Shown: piece by piece, positions 27,156 to 36,463 of the stretch
How positions within the stretch are numbered: the first letter of the stretch is position 1
Layout: each line of letters opens with the position of its first letter
Assembly (NCBI RefSeq): GCF_900090295.1
Contig: NZ_LT607753.1
Coordinates: 2,604,001 to 2,668,000 of the forward strand
Direction: 5' to 3'
Origin: Micromonospora coxensis
GTDB taxonomy: Bacteria > Actinomycetota > Actinomycetes > Mycobacteriales > Micromonosporaceae
Length of the DNA: 64,000 nucleotides
Translations under genes and position numbers: made by a program
The notes under the pieces: generated by a model
Seen by the model: only the letters and a program-made list of their open reading frames with translations
Database searches by the model: none
What the model was told of the DNA's origin: nothing

Positions 27156-27992
27156 ATGCCATTGAGCCGCACCTTCGGGTCTATCACGGTCACCGCCCTC
27201 ACCGACGGCGAGGGGGCGTTCTTCGAGCCCCGCAGCGCGGCGTTCCCGGAGGCCACCGACGCGCACTGGCGCGAGGCGGACCGCCGTGACCCCGGGGCGG
27301 TCACCGACGACGGGCGGTGGTGGCTGCCGTTCCGCAGTTTCGCGCTGCGCGTCGGGGACGGGCCGGTCACCCTGGTCGACGCGGGCATCGGCCCGGCCGA
27401 CTCCCCGGCGGCGAGTTGGGCGCCGGTGCCGGGACGGCTGCCGGACGAACTCGCCGCAGCCGGCATCGAGCCGGGCGACGTGCGCACCGTGGTCCTCACC
27501 CACCTGCACAGCGACCACATCGGCTGGGCGGTGACCGGCACCCCGGGCCGGCCGTGGTTCCCGAACGCCGACTACCTGGTGCAGCGGGCGGAGCTGGACG
27601 CGATGGAGTCGATCAACCCGGGGCTGCCGGCCGGCCTGGTCGCGCCGTTGCGCGCCGCCGGCCGGCTCCGGGTGGTCGACGGCGACACCGACCTCACCCC
27701 CGGGGTACGGGTGCTGAGCACGCCCGGACACACCCCCGGCCACCAGTCCGTGCTGGTGGACAGCGGTGACGAGCGCCTGCTGCTCACCGGCGACCTGCTG
27801 GTGCACATGGTGCAGTTGGTCGCCCCCGACCTGGCGTACGCCCACGAGCAGGACCCGTCCACGGCCCGCACCTCCCGCACCACCCTCCTCCACACGCTCG
27901 CCGCCTCCCCCACCCCCACCCACCTCGCCACCCCCCACCTGTCCATCCCCTTCCTCCCCCTCCCCACCCGCGCCTCCCCCTCCCCGGGGTAG
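27156..27992 (+). CDS. Metallo-beta-lactamase-fold hydrolase
   Basis: 278 residues. The metal-binding motif is THLHSDHIGW (H-x-H-x-D-H), followed by GHTPGH and GDLLVH as further ligand loops. This resembles lactonase/quorum-quenching-like members of the family, but the substrate is unknown. There is no signal peptide. The last 30 residues are a Pro/Ser/Thr low-complexity tail without a family counterpart, encoded by C-rich DNA just before the terminator. Divergent from icd, convergent with mdh. Confidence 0.85.
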   Translation: MPLSRTFGSITVTALTDGEGAFFEPRSAAFPEATDAHWREADRRDPGAVTDDGRWWLPFRSFALRVGDGPVTLVDAGIGPADSPAASWAPVPGRLPDELAAAGIEPGDVRTVVLTHLHSDHIGWAVTGTPGRPWFPNADYLVQRAELDAMESINPGLPAGLVAPLRAAGRLRVVDGDTDLTPGVRVLSTPGHTPGHQSVLVDSGDERLLLTGDLLVHMVQLVAPDLAYAHEQDPSTARTSRTTLLHTLAASPTPTHLATPHLSIPFLPLPTRASPSPG

Positions 27993-28015
27993 GGGGAGAG
28001 GGGCGGGTGGGATGC

Positions 28016-28053
28016 GGAAGGGGGCACGCCGACGTGTCGGCGTGCCCCCTTCC
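28016..28053. terminator. Bidirectional terminator hairpin
   Basis: An 18-bp perfect stem (GGAAGGGGGCACGCCGAC and its complement) with a 2-nt spacer lies between the convergent hydrolase and mdh genes, 16 bp from the mdh stop. The purine-rich 5' arm gives a pyrimidine-rich end on both strands. Confidence 0.8.
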
Positions 28054-28069
28054 GGGTGGTGCTGGTGGA

Positions 28070-29020
28070 TCACATGTTGGCGACGTCGGCCTGCTTGGCG
28101 CGGACGGCCTCGGCGGCCTCCTTGAGGCTGGCCAGCTCGTCGGCGTCCAGGTCGGTCTCGACGACCTTCTTGACGCCCTCGGCGCCGATCTCGGCCTCGA
28201 CGCCCAGGTAGACGCCGTTGATGCCGTACTCGCCGTCGACCCAGGCGCAGACCGGCATGACCTCGCCGGAGTCCTCCGCGACGGCCTTGGCCATCCGGGC
28301 GGCGGCGGCCGACGGGGCGTAGTACGCCGAGCCGGTCTTGAGCAGCGCGACGACCTCCGCGCCACCGTTGCGGGTCTTGACGACCAGCTCCTCGATCTGC
28401 TCGGCCGGCATCGCGTCGCGCAGCGGCTTGCCGTTGACGGTGCTCTTCGACGGGACCGGGACCATGGTGTCGCCGTGCGAGCCGAGGGTCAGCGTCCGGA
28501 CCGACTTCACCGGCACCTGGAGGGCCTCGGCGACGAAGTTGGTGAACCGGGCGGTGTCGAGCATGCCGGCCTGGCCGAGCACCCGGTTCTTCGGGAACTG
28601 GGTGGCGAGCTGGGCCAGCGCGGTCATCTCGTCCAGCGGGTTGGAGACCACGATGACCACGGCGTTCGGGGCGTACTTGGCCACGTTCTCGGAGACCTGG
28701 CGGACGATCTTGGCGTTCGTCTCCAGCAGGTCCATCCGACTCATGCCCGGCTTGCGGGGCAGACCGGCGGTGATGACGACGACGTCGGAGCCCTCGATGG
28801 CCTCGTAGCCCTCGCCGTTCGGGCCGGTGGTGACGCCGACGACCTTGGTCTCGAAGCCCTCGATCGGGCGCGACTGGTTGAGGTCCAGCGCGAGACCCGC
28901 CGGCTTGCCCTCCACGATGTCGGTGATCACGACGGTGTCGAAGACGTCGTACTCGGCCAGGCGCTGTGCGGTGGTGGAGCCGTAGAAGCCGGCCCCGACG
29001 ACAGTGACCTTCTTACCCAT
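28070..29020 (-). CDS. mdh: Malate dehydrogenase (LDH-like type)
   Basis: 316 residues. N-terminal Rossmann motif VTVVGAGFYGSTTAQRLAE, the Arg-containing substrate loop GLPRKPGMSRMDLL, ITAG and VSNPLDEM for NAD binding, and the catalytic His in TLGSHGDTMVP. The R-K-P-G-M-S-R loop and the length indicate the LDH-like MDH group. It oxidises malate to oxaloacetate in the citric acid cycle. Single gene with its own start ATG 29020; folD lies 137 bp upstream in the same direction. Confidence 0.95.
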   Translation of the reverse strand: MGKKVTVVGAGFYGSTTAQRLAEYDVFDTVVITDIVEGKPAGLALDLNQSRPIEGFETKVVGVTTGPNGEGYEAIEGSDVVVITAGLPRKPGMSRMDLLETNAKIVRQVSENVAKYAPNAVVIVVSNPLDEMTALAQLATQFPKNRVLGQAGMLDTARFTNFVAEALQVPVKSVRTLTLGSHGDTMVPVPSKSTVNGKPLRDAMPAEQIEELVVKTRNGGAEVVALLKTGSAYYAPSAAAARMAKAVAEDSGEVMPVCAWVDGEYGINGVYLGVEAEIGAEGVKKVVETDLDADELASLKEAAEAVRAKQADVANM

Positions 29021-29157
29021 GGTCGTCCCACTCCCTGATACCAGTCGGTTTTCCGGACCGTATCAGCCATCCTGGCATCGAACCGGCCAGGGGCGGCGGG
29101 CAACCGCCGGATGGGGCGAACGTCACCACCGACCGTTTCCGGGCGACCGGGCGGCGC

Positions 29158-30018
29158 TCACCCGCGCTCGGCCCGCTCGACCACGTTGGTCAGCAGCATC
29201 GCGCGGGTCATCGGCCCGACCCCGCCGGGCATCGGGACCAGACCGCCGGCCACCTCGGCGACCTCCGGGTCCACGTCGCCGGTGTAGCGGCCCTTGCCGT
29301 CGGCCCCGATGACCCGGGTGATGCCGACGTCCACCACGGTCGCGCCGGGCGTGACCATGTCGGCGGTGAGCAGCCCGGGCACGCCCGCCGCGACGATCAC
29401 GATGTCGGCGGCGCGGGTGTGCGAGGCGAGGTCGAGGGTGCCGGTGTGGCAGAGGGTGACGGTGGCGTTCTCGCTGCGCCGGGTGAGCAGCAGGCCGAGC
29501 GGCCGGCCGACGGTGTTGCCGCGCCCGACCACGGCCACCTTGGCCCCGCGCAGCGCCACGTCGTACCGGCGGAGCAGCTCGACGATGCCGCGCGGGGTGC
29601 AGGGCAGCGGACCGTCGTAGCCGAGGACGAGGCGGCCGAGGTTCACCGGGTGCAGACCGTCGGCGTCCTTGTCCGGGTCGATCATCTCCAGCGCGCGCTG
29701 GGTGTCCAGGTGGCCCGGGAGCGGGAGTTGGACGATGTAGCCGTGGCAGGCCGGGTCGGCGTTCAGCTCGGCGAGGACCTCGTCCACCTGCTCCTGGGTA
29801 GCGTCGGCCGGCAGCTCCCGGCGGATGGAGGCGATCCCGACCTCCGCGCAGTCGCGGTGCTTGCCGTTGACGTACGCCTGGGAGCCCGGGTCCGCGCCGA
29901 CCAGGACGGTGCCCAGGCCGGGGGTGATGCCGCGCTCCGCCAGTGCCTTCACCCGCGTGCGCAGCTCGTCCTTGATCTCCGCCGCGGTCGCCTTGCCGTC
30001 CAGGATGGTCGCCGTCAC
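29158..30018 (-). CDS. folD: Bifunctional methylenetetrahydrofolate dehydrogenase/cyclohydrolase
   Basis: 286 residues. Typical motifs: [18 protein letters not shown] (with the catalytic Lys after Y-V-x-x-K), [13 protein letters not shown], the NADP-binding [16 protein letters not shown] and [16 protein letters not shown]. It interconverts 5,10-methylene-, methenyl- and 10-formyl-THF, supplying formyl groups for PurN and PurH, both encoded 6-9 kb downstream. GTG start at 30018. The upstream 415 bp separate it from the divergent oligopeptide operon. Confidence 0.96.
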   Translation of the reverse strand: MTATILDGKATAAEIKDELRTRVKALAERGITPGLGTVLVGADPGSQAYVNGKHRDCAEVGIASIRRELPADATQEQVDEVLAELNADPACHGYIVQLPLPGHLDTQRALEMIDPDKDADGLHPVNLGRLVLGYDGPLPCTPRGIVELLRRYDVALRGAKVAVVGRGNTVGRPLGLLLTRRSENATVTLCHTGTLDLASHTRAADIVIVAAGVPGLLTADMVTPGATVVDVGITRVIGADGKGRYTGDVDPEVAEVAGGLVPMPGGVGPMTRAMLLTNVVERAERG

Positions 30019-30334
30019 GCCCTGATCGTCTCATGTCGGACGACCGCCGCACCGGCGACAGCCCACCGTGACTATCCGTTACGTGCCGATCGTCACTGAC
30101 AGTGATTCACAGTGGGCCACGCCACACTCCGGGACGGACGGCGGCAGCGCGGGACCGCCAGACCGGAGCGGTGGCCGACAACCGCCCACGCGGGTCCGAG
30201 GCAGCCCAGAGCCAACCCGAACGGACCACAATTCACCGCCTCTGACCTGCACCTTCCGATCACGCCTCTATCAGGTCCGGTGCCGTTCGACAAGACCGCC
30301 GTGGGCGATCCGTTATCCCATCGCAACCCTGTCG

Positions 30335-30364
30335 TTGTCGACGGCCGCCCGCGCGACCTACCGT
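30335..30364 (+). promoter_or_regulatory. Possible promoter of the oligopeptide ABC operon
   Basis: TTGTCG (30335-30340) and TACCGT (30359-30364) are 18 bp apart, about 70 bp before the lipoprotein gene. The 30019-30433 intergenic stretch has no gene; it must also hold the folD promoter. Confidence 0.35.
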
Positions 30365-30433
30365 TACCGATCGTTGCGCAGCGTCACCCAGCGCCGGGCC
30401 CGACTGCGCAGCGTGAGGAGATGAGGAGACTTC

Positions 30434-32038
30434 ATGCGTGTTCGTAGGCTGGCTGCCTGGACCGCTCTCCCGCTCGCGGTGACCCTGGGCCTGACGGCCT
30501 GCGGCTCGGGCGGCGGCAGCGGATCCGGCGAGAGCGACCCCAACGCGGCCGTGCGGATCGAGATCGCCGAGCCGCAGCACCTGGTGCCCACCAACACCAA
30601 CGAGACCAGCGGTTCGCAGGTGCTCAGCGCCCTGTTCAGCCCGCTGGTCGACTACGACGAGGCCAACAAGCCGTACGAGGTGGCGGCCGAGTCGGTGACG
30701 TCGTCCGACAACAAGGTCTGGACGGTCAAGCTCAAGGACGGCTACACCTTCCACAACGGCGAGAAGGTCACCGCCGACAGCTACCTGGACGCCTGGAACT
30801 ACGGCGCGTACGCCCCGAACGGCCAGAACTCCAGCTACTTCTTCGAGAAGATCGCCGGGTACGACGACCTCCAGGGCGAGAAGCCGGCGGCGAAGACGCT
30901 CTCCGGCCTGAAGAAGGTCGACGACCTGACCTTCACCGTGACGCTCGCCGAGCCGTACAGCGAGTTCAAGACGATGCTCGGCTACACGGCCTTCTACCCG
31001 CTGCCGAAGGCGGCCTTCTCCGCCCCGGGCGTGCTCGCCGAGGGCTACGAGCAGGCGCCGATCGGGCAGGGCCCGTTCCGGATGAAGGGCACCTGGCAGC
31101 ACGACGCCAAGGTCGAGGTCGAGAAGTACGACGCCTTCCCCGGCGAGAAGCCGAAGGTGGGCGGCGTCGAGTTCCGGATCTACCAGCAGCCGACCGCCGC
31201 GTACGCGGACGTGCTCTCGGACAACCTCGACGTGATCAAGACGATCCCGACCGAGAACCTGTCGACCGCCGCCACCGACCTCGGCGACCGGTTCCGGCAG
31301 AGCCCCGCCTCGTCGCTGCAGGTGCTGGCGTTCCCGACGTTCCAGAAGGAATTCAGCAACCCCGAGGTCCGCAAGGCGATCTCGATGGCGATCGACCGTG
31401 ACGAGATCACCAAGTCGATCTTCAAGGACTCGCAGCAGCCGGCCCGGTCGTTCGTCTCGCCGGTCGTGGCGGGCTACCGGGAGAACACCATCGGCGCCGC
31501 CGGTGAGTTCGACCCGGCCAAGGCCAAGGCGATGTACGAGGCCGCGGGCGGCCCGAAGAAGATCGAGCTGTCCTACAACGGCGACGGCGGCCACAAGGAC
31601 TGGATCGACGCGACCTGCAACCAGCTCAAGGCCAACCTGGGCGTGGAGTGCGTCGGCAACGCCGAGCCGAAGTTCGCGGACCTGCTGACCAAGCTGAAGG
31701 CCAAGGACTCGGTCGGCCTGTTCCGGATGGGCTGGGTCATGGACTACCCGTCCATGGAGAACTACCTCGGCCCGCTGTACAGCAGCAACGGCTCCTCGAA
31801 CTACTACGGCTACCGCAACCCGGAGTTCGACCGGCTGCTGGCCGAGGGCGCCGCTGCGGCGACCGAGGACGAGGCGATCAAGAAGTACCAGGCGGCGGAG
31901 GACCTCCTGGCCGAGGACCTGCCGGTGATCCCGCTGCGGTACGGCCAGAACAACTTCGGCCACTCGACCAAGGTCAAGAACGTCGAGATGGACCTCTTCG
32001 ACCGCATCGACCTGCTGAAGATCGAAGCCGTCAAGTAA
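30434..32038 (+). CDS. Oligopeptide ABC transporter substrate-binding lipoprotein (operon 1)
   Basis: 534 residues. Lipoprotein signal peptide with lipobox LTAC (residues 19-22), then a Gly/Ser linker and an SBP family 5 domain: IEIAEPQHLVPTNTNETSG, DGYTFHNGEKVTADSYLDAW, and VRKAISMAIDRDEIT. It is anchored outside the membrane and captures oligopeptides for the DppBCDF proteins encoded downstream. A strong Shine-Dalgarno region (GAGGAGATGAGGAG) precedes ATG 30434. A hairpin just after the stop should lower expression of the downstream genes relative to this one. A paralogue lies at the right edge. Confidence 0.93.
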   Translation: MRVRRLAAWTALPLAVTLGLTACGSGGGSGSGESDPNAAVRIEIAEPQHLVPTNTNETSGSQVLSALFSPLVDYDEANKPYEVAAESVTSSDNKVWTVKLKDGYTFHNGEKVTADSYLDAWNYGAYAPNGQNSSYFFEKIAGYDDLQGEKPAAKTLSGLKKVDDLTFTVTLAEPYSEFKTMLGYTAFYPLPKAAFSAPGVLAEGYEQAPIGQGPFRMKGTWQHDAKVEVEKYDAFPGEKPKVGGVEFRIYQQPTAAYADVLSDNLDVIKTIPTENLSTAATDLGDRFRQSPASSLQVLAFPTFQKEFSNPEVRKAISMAIDRDEITKSIFKDSQQPARSFVSPVVAGYRENTIGAAGEFDPAKAKAMYEAAGGPKKIELSYNGDGGHKDWIDATCNQLKANLGVECVGNAEPKFADLLTKLKAKDSVGLFRMGWVMDYPSMENYLGPLYSSNGSSNYYGYRNPEFDRLLAEGAAAATEDEAIKKYQAAEDLLAEDLPVIPLRYGQNNFGHSTKVKNVEMDLFDRIDLLKIEAVK

Positions 32039-32048
32039 CGACGTCGGA

Positions 32049-32080
32049 CGGGTCGGGTCACCGCGAGGTGGCCCGACCCG
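32049..32080 (+). terminator. Hairpin between binding protein and permease genes
   Basis: CGGGTCGGG pairs with CCCGACCCG around an inner TCACC/GGTGG stem, followed after 15 bp by TTTTT. It is probably a partial terminator or mRNA stabiliser that sets the ratio of binding protein to permease. The paralogous operon has a hairpin with the same GGGTCGGG core at the same place. Confidence 0.65.
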
Positions 32081-32117
32081 CCACGCGCTTCGCCCTTTTT
32101 CAGAGAGACTGCACAGT

Positions 32118-33056
32118 ATGTTCCGCTTCATTCTGCGGCGACTGCTCCAGATGGTCCTCGCCTTCTTCGGGACCACGCTGATCGTCTACGCGCTGATGTT
32201 CGCCGGCCAGGGCGATCCCATCCAGGCGCTGGCCGGGGAACGACCGGTCACCGCCGCCCAGCGGGCATACCTGACCGAGAAGTACCACCTCGACGCGACC
32301 GGGGTCGGCGGCTTCTTCTACCGCTACTTCGACTACATCTCCAACCTGCTCCGCGGCGACCTCGGGCAGTCCCTCACCGGCCGCCAGATCGGCGACATCC
32401 TCGCCACGGCCTGGCCGGTCACCGTGAAGCTGGCGCTCATCGCGATGGTCGTGGCCGTCGTCTTCGGCGTCACCGCGGGCGTGATCGCCGGTATCCGGCG
32501 CGCCGGGCTGTTCGACAACTCCACGCTGGTGCTCACCCTGCTGGTCCTCGGCATCCCGACCATCGTGCTGGCCCCGCTCGCCCAGTACTTCCTCGGCGTC
32601 AGGTGGCAGCTCTTCCCGCCCACCGCCGGCGCCGACCCCGACCTGTACGCGCTGCTGCTGCCCGGCATCGTGCTCGGCTCGCTCTCGCTGGCCACCGCGC
32701 TGCGGCTGACCCGTACCTCGGTGGCGGAGAACCTGCGCGCCGACTACGTCCGTACCGCCCGATCCAAGGGGCTGGTCAAGCGGCGGATCGTCGGCGTGCA
32801 CGTGCTGCGCAACTCGCTCATCCCGGTGATCACCTTCCTCGGCGTCGAACTGGGCAACCTGATGAGCGGCGCGATCATCACCGAGGGCGTCTTCAACATC
32901 CCCGGCGTGGGCTTCAACCTCTTCCGCGGCATCCGCACCGAGGACGGCCCGCTGGTGGTGGGCATCGTCAGCGTGCTGGTCGTGGTCTACCTCGTCTCCA
33001 ACCTGGTGGTGGACGTGCTGTACGCCGTACTCGACCCGAGGATCCGCTATGAGTGA
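32118..33056 (+). CDS. Oligopeptide ABC transporter permease, DppB-like (operon 1)
   Basis: 312 residues: six membrane helices and the DppB/OppB pattern, with N-terminal MFRFILRRLLQMVLAFFGTT, the EAA loop RTARSKGLVKRRIVGVHVLR and the ending LDPRIRYE. Forms the channel with DppC. ATG 32118. The stop codon is the first part of a GTGAGCGCAGCGAG repeat that runs to the next gene, exactly as in the paralogous operon. Confidence 0.93.
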   Translation: MFRFILRRLLQMVLAFFGTTLIVYALMFAGQGDPIQALAGERPVTAAQRAYLTEKYHLDATGVGGFFYRYFDYISNLLRGDLGQSLTGRQIGDILATAWPVTVKLALIAMVVAVVFGVTAGVIAGIRRAGLFDNSTLVLTLLVLGIPTIVLAPLAQYFLGVRWQLFPPTAGADPDLYALLLPGIVLGSLSLATALRLTRTSVAENLRADYVRTARSKGLVKRRIVGVHVLRNSLIPVITFLGVELGNLMSGAIITEGVFNIPGVGFNLFRGIRTEDGPLVVGIVSVLVVVYLVSNLVVDVLYAVLDPRIRYE

Positions 33057-33074
33057 GCGCAGCGAGGTGCCGGC

Positions 33075-34031
33075 GTGAGTGACTTCGAAACCGTGGCGGC
33101 CTCCGAGAACCAGGCCGCGCGGCGGGGGGTGTCGGGCGAGCCCGGCGCGCCCAACCAGGTCGGCGTGCCGCAGAAGCCCCGCAGCCTGGCCGGCGACGCC
33201 TGGCGCGACCTGCGCCGCAAGCCGATCTTCTGGATCAGCCTCGCCCTGGTCGTGCTGGTCGCCGCGATGGCCGCCGCGCCCTCGCTCTTCACCGCGAACG
33301 ACCCGCGCGACTGCGTGCTGTCCCGGCAGCACGCCGGGCCGTCCGGCGGGGCCATCTTCGGGTACGACTTCCAGGGCTGCGACACGTACGCCCGGGCGGT
33401 GTACGGCGCCCGCGCCTCGCTGCTGGTCGGCGCCCTCTCCGCGCTGCTCACCGGCCTGATCGCGCTGGTCGTCGGGATGGTGTCCGGCTACTTCGGCCGC
33501 TGGGTGGACGCGGTGCTCTCCCGCGTCATCGACATCGTGCTCGGCATCCCGCTGCTGCTCGCCGCGATCGTCCTGCTCAAGCGGGTCGCCAGCGACAGCT
33601 CGGCGGTCCGGATCGGCGCGGTGATCTTCGTGCTGGCGGTGCTGGGCTGGACCACCGCGGCCCGGGTGGTCCGCTCCTCGGTGATCACCGCCAAGGAGCA
33701 GGACTACGTCGCCGCGGCCCGGATGCTCGGCGCCGGCAACGGCCGGATCATGTGGCGGCACATCCTGCCGAACGCGCTCGCCCCGGCGATCGTGGTGCTC
33801 ACCATCGCGCTCGGCTCGTTCATCGCCGCCGAGGCGACGCTGAGCTTCCTCGGCATCGGTCTCAAGGCCCCGACCATCTCCTGGGGCATCGACATCGACG
33901 CCGGCCGGGTGCACATGCGGGAGTCGGCGACGCCGCTGGTCGTGCCCTCCGCCTTCCTGGCACTGACCGTGCTCGCCTTCATCATGCTCGGCGACGCGAT
34001 CCGCGACGCCTTCGACCCGAAGCTGCGGTGA
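33075..34031 (+). CDS. Oligopeptide ABC transporter permease, DppC-like (operon 1)
   Basis: 318 residues: a cytosolic N-terminus of about 40 residues, a first helix (FWISLALVVLVAAMAAAPSL), the DppC-type FGYDFQGCDTYARAVYGARA, and the EAA loop AARMLGAGNGRIMWRHILPN. Pairs with DppB. GTG 33075 is preceded by GAGGTG, which belongs to the intercistronic repeat, so the repeat appears to supply the ribosome-binding site. Confidence 0.93.
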   Translation: MSDFETVAASENQAARRGVSGEPGAPNQVGVPQKPRSLAGDAWRDLRRKPIFWISLALVVLVAAMAAAPSLFTANDPRDCVLSRQHAGPSGGAIFGYDFQGCDTYARAVYGARASLLVGALSALLTGLIALVVGMVSGYFGRWVDAVLSRVIDIVLGIPLLLAAIVLLKRVASDSSAVRIGAVIFVLAVLGWTTAARVVRSSVITAKEQDYVAAARMLGAGNGRIMWRHILPNALAPAIVVLTIALGSFIAAEATLSFLGIGLKAPTISWGIDIDAGRVHMRESATPLVVPSAFLALTVLAFIMLGDAIRDAFDPKLR

Positions 34032-34034
34032 GAC

Positions 34035-34090
34035 CCGTGCGAGCGCGAGGAGTGAGCGAAGCGAGCCCCGCAGTCGCGAGCGAAAGGCGA
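34035..34090 (+). repeat. Intercistronic repeat element (GAGCGAAGCGAG type)
   Basis: Contains GTGCGAGCGCGAGGAGTGAG, CGAAGCGAGCCCCGCAGTCG and CGAGCGAAAGG, the same block order as the minus-strand copy at 17736-17793. It ends 5 bp before the GTG start of the next gene. Confidence 0.65.
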
Positions 34091-34095
34091 ACTCT

Positions 34096-35133
34096 GTGAC
34101 CCGGTCCGCCGTCCACCCGACCCCGGCCTCCCCGACCCCGCCCGGCGGCCACCTGCTCGACGTGCGCGACCTGCACATCGAGTTCCGCACCGGCGAGGGT
34201 GTCGCCAAGGTGATCAACGGGGTGTCGTACCACCTGGACCCCGGGGAGACCCTGGCCGTGCTGGGCGAGTCCGGCTCCGGCAAGTCGGTCACCGCCCAGG
34301 CGATCATGGGCATCCTCGACACGCCCCCGGCGGTGATCCGCTCCGGCCAGATCCTCTACCAGGGCCGGGACCTGCTGACCCAGCCCGAGGAGCAGCGCCG
34401 GCAGGTACGCGGCCGGGAGATCGCGATGATCTTCCAGGACGCCCTCTCGGCGCTCAACCCGGTGTTCCCGGTGGGCTGGCAGATCGGCGAGACGCTGCGC
34501 CGGCGCGAGGGGATGAGCAAGGCCGACGCCCGCCGGCGGGTGATCGAGCTGATGGACCTGGTGAAGATCCCGGGCGCGGCCGGGCGGATCGGCGACTACC
34601 CGCACCAGTTCTCCGGCGGCATGCGGCAGCGCGTCATGATCGCGATGGCGCTCGCCATGAACCCGAAGGTCCTGATCGCCGACGAGCCGACCACCGCGCT
34701 GGACGTGACCGTGCAGGCCCAGATCATGGACCTCCTCGCCGACCTGCGCCGGGACCTGGACATGGCACTGATCCTGATCACCCACGACCTCGGCGTGGTG
34801 GCCGGCGTCGCGGACCGGATCGCCGTCATGTACGCCGGCCGGATCGTCGAGCACGCCGACGTCCGCTCGCTGTACCGGACGCCGGCCCACCCGTACACGA
34901 AGGGCCTGCTGGAGTCGATCCCGCGGCTGGACGTGCGCGGCCAGGCGCTGTCCACGATCAAGGGGCTGCCGCCGAACCTGATGCGCATCCCCTCCGGCTG
35001 CCCGTTCCACCCCCGGTGCCCGTACGCGCAGCAGGTCTGCGTGGACGTGGTGCCGCACGACCTGGTCCTCGGCGACGGCCGGACCAGCGCGTGCCACTTC
35101 GCGCAGGAGGTCCGTGATGACAGCGCCCGCTAG
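34096..35133 (+). CDS. Oligopeptide ABC transporter ATP-binding protein, DppD-like (operon 1)
   Basis: 345 residues. Walker A GESGSGKS, signature [15 protein letters not shown], Walker [14 protein letters not shown]-loop [14 protein letters not shown] and the C-terminal oligopeptide cluster [14 protein letters not shown], whose Cys residues may bind an Fe-S cluster as in related ATPases. Pairs with DppF as the second ATPase. GTG 34096; overlaps the next gene by 17 bp. Confidence 0.94.
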   Translation: MTRSAVHPTPASPTPPGGHLLDVRDLHIEFRTGEGVAKVINGVSYHLDPGETLAVLGESGSGKSVTAQAIMGILDTPPAVIRSGQILYQGRDLLTQPEEQRRQVRGREIAMIFQDALSALNPVFPVGWQIGETLRRREGMSKADARRRVIELMDLVKIPGAAGRIGDYPHQFSGGMRQRVMIAMALAMNPKVLIADEPTTALDVTVQAQIMDLLADLRRDLDMALILITHDLGVVAGVADRIAVMYAGRIVEHADVRSLYRTPAHPYTKGLLESIPRLDVRGQALSTIKGLPPNLMRIPSGCPFHPRCPYAQQVCVDVVPHDLVLGDGRTSACHFAQEVRDDSAR

Positions 35134-36148
35134 CCCGGCCAAGGTCCGGGGCGAGACGGTCCTCGCCGTCGAGGACGTGGTCAAGCACTTCCCGATCACC
35201 CGGGGCGTGCTGTTCCAGCGGCAGACCGGCGCGGTGAAGGCCGTCGACGGGGTGAGCTTCGAGCTGCGCCGGGGCGAGACGCTCGGCGTGGTCGGCGAGT
35301 CCGGCTGCGGCAAGTCCACCCTCGCCCGGCTGCTCATGCGGCTGGAGACGCCGACCTCCGGCCGGGCCACCCTGGAGGGGCGGGACCTGTTCTCCGCGTC
35401 CGGGGCGGAACTGCGCCGGCTGCGGCGCAACATGCAGATGGTGATGCAGGACCCGTACACGTCGCTCAACCCGCGGATGACGGTCGGCGACATCATCGGC
35501 GAGCCGTTCGACATCCACCCGGAGGCCGCCCCGAAGGGCAGCAAGCGCGGGCGGGTGCAGGAGCTGCTGGACGTGGTCGGGCTCAACCCGGAGCACGTCA
35601 ACCGGTACCCGCACCAGTTCTCCGGCGGCCAGCGGCAGCGCATCGGCATCGCCCGGGCACTGGCCCTGCGCCCCGAGGTGATCGTCTGCGACGAACCGGT
35701 CTCGGCGCTGGACGTCTCCATCCAGGCCCAGGTGATCAACCTGCTGGAGCAGCTCCAGGACGAGTTCGGGCTCTCGTACATCTTCATCGCGCACGACCTG
35801 TCGGTGGTCCGCCACATCTCGGACCGGGTCGCGGTGATGTACCTCGGCAAGATCGTGGAGATCGGCACCGAGGAGGAGATCTACGAGCGGGCCACCCACC
35901 CGTACACCCAGGCGCTGCTGTCGGCGGTGCCGGTGCCCGACCCGGACGCCCGCGACGCGCGGACCATGATCCGACTCACCGGCGACGTGCCGAGCCCCGC
36001 CGACCCGCCGTCCGGCTGCCACTTCCGCACCCGCTGCTGGAAGGCGCAGGAGGTCTGCGCCCGGGAGGAGCCGCACGCCGTCCCCCGTGCCGCCGACCCG
36101 CACCCCTCCGCCTGCCACTTCGCCGAACTGCGCCCACCGACCACCTGA
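35117..36148 (+). CDS. Oligopeptide ABC transporter ATP-binding protein, DppF-like (operon 1)
   Basis: 343 residues from ATG 35117, chosen for GGAGG at 35106-35110 (a GTG directly upstream is an alternative). Walker [10 protein letters not shown], signature [15 protein letters not shown], Walker [14 protein letters not shown]-loop [14 protein letters not shown], and the C-terminal cysteines [14 protein letters not shown]. Last gene of the five-gene operon. Very similar to the DppF-like protein of operon 2 over its whole length. Confidence 0.94.
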   Translation: MTAPASPAKVRGETVLAVEDVVKHFPITRGVLFQRQTGAVKAVDGVSFELRRGETLGVVGESGCGKSTLARLLMRLETPTSGRATLEGRDLFSASGAELRRLRRNMQMVMQDPYTSLNPRMTVGDIIGEPFDIHPEAAPKGSKRGRVQELLDVVGLNPEHVNRYPHQFSGGQRQRIGIARALALRPEVIVCDEPVSALDVSIQAQVINLLEQLQDEFGLSYIFIAHDLSVVRHISDRVAVMYLGKIVEIGTEEEIYERATHPYTQALLSAVPVPDPDARDARTMIRLTGDVPSPADPPSGCHFRTRCWKAQEVCAREEPHAVPRAADPHPSACHFAELRPPTT

Positions 36149-36411
36149 CCCCGGCTCGCCGGCCCTCGGCCGGCGGCGGACGGCCCGCGTGCGGTGCGGC
36201 GGGCTGCGACCGGACCGGCGCACGCGAACCTGTCGCGTCGGCCCCGGCCTCCACCGGCTCGGCCGGCGGGATCCGGCACCGCTGAGGTGACAGCTCGGGG
36301 TACGGGTCGTGCGCCACCGACGTGATGGCGTTGGTGGATCGCCGCCCGACCGGCTGTGCCATCAGGTCGGTAGCGACCGCACGACTCAACCGGCCCGGCG
36401 CGGAGGGCGGA

Positions 36412-36458
36412 AACGGCGAGGCCGCCGTCCCCGGTCGGGGAACGGCGGCCTCGCCGTT
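36412..36458. terminator. Bidirectional terminator hairpin between dppF-like gene and purH
   Basis: A 17-bp stem (AACGGCGAGGCCGCCGT and its complement) is extended by CCCC/GGGG with one bulged A, 6 bp from the purH stop. The rest of the 36149-36463 gap is GC-rich non-coding DNA where I see no gene. Confidence 0.8.
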
Positions 36459-36463
36459 GGTGG

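Noticed and set aside
27890..27990. The Pro/Thr/Ser tail of the metallo-hydrolase as a functional anchor
   Set aside because: It is encoded by a C-rich low-complexity tract and has no hydrophobic segment or sorting motif; it is more likely a neutral extension.
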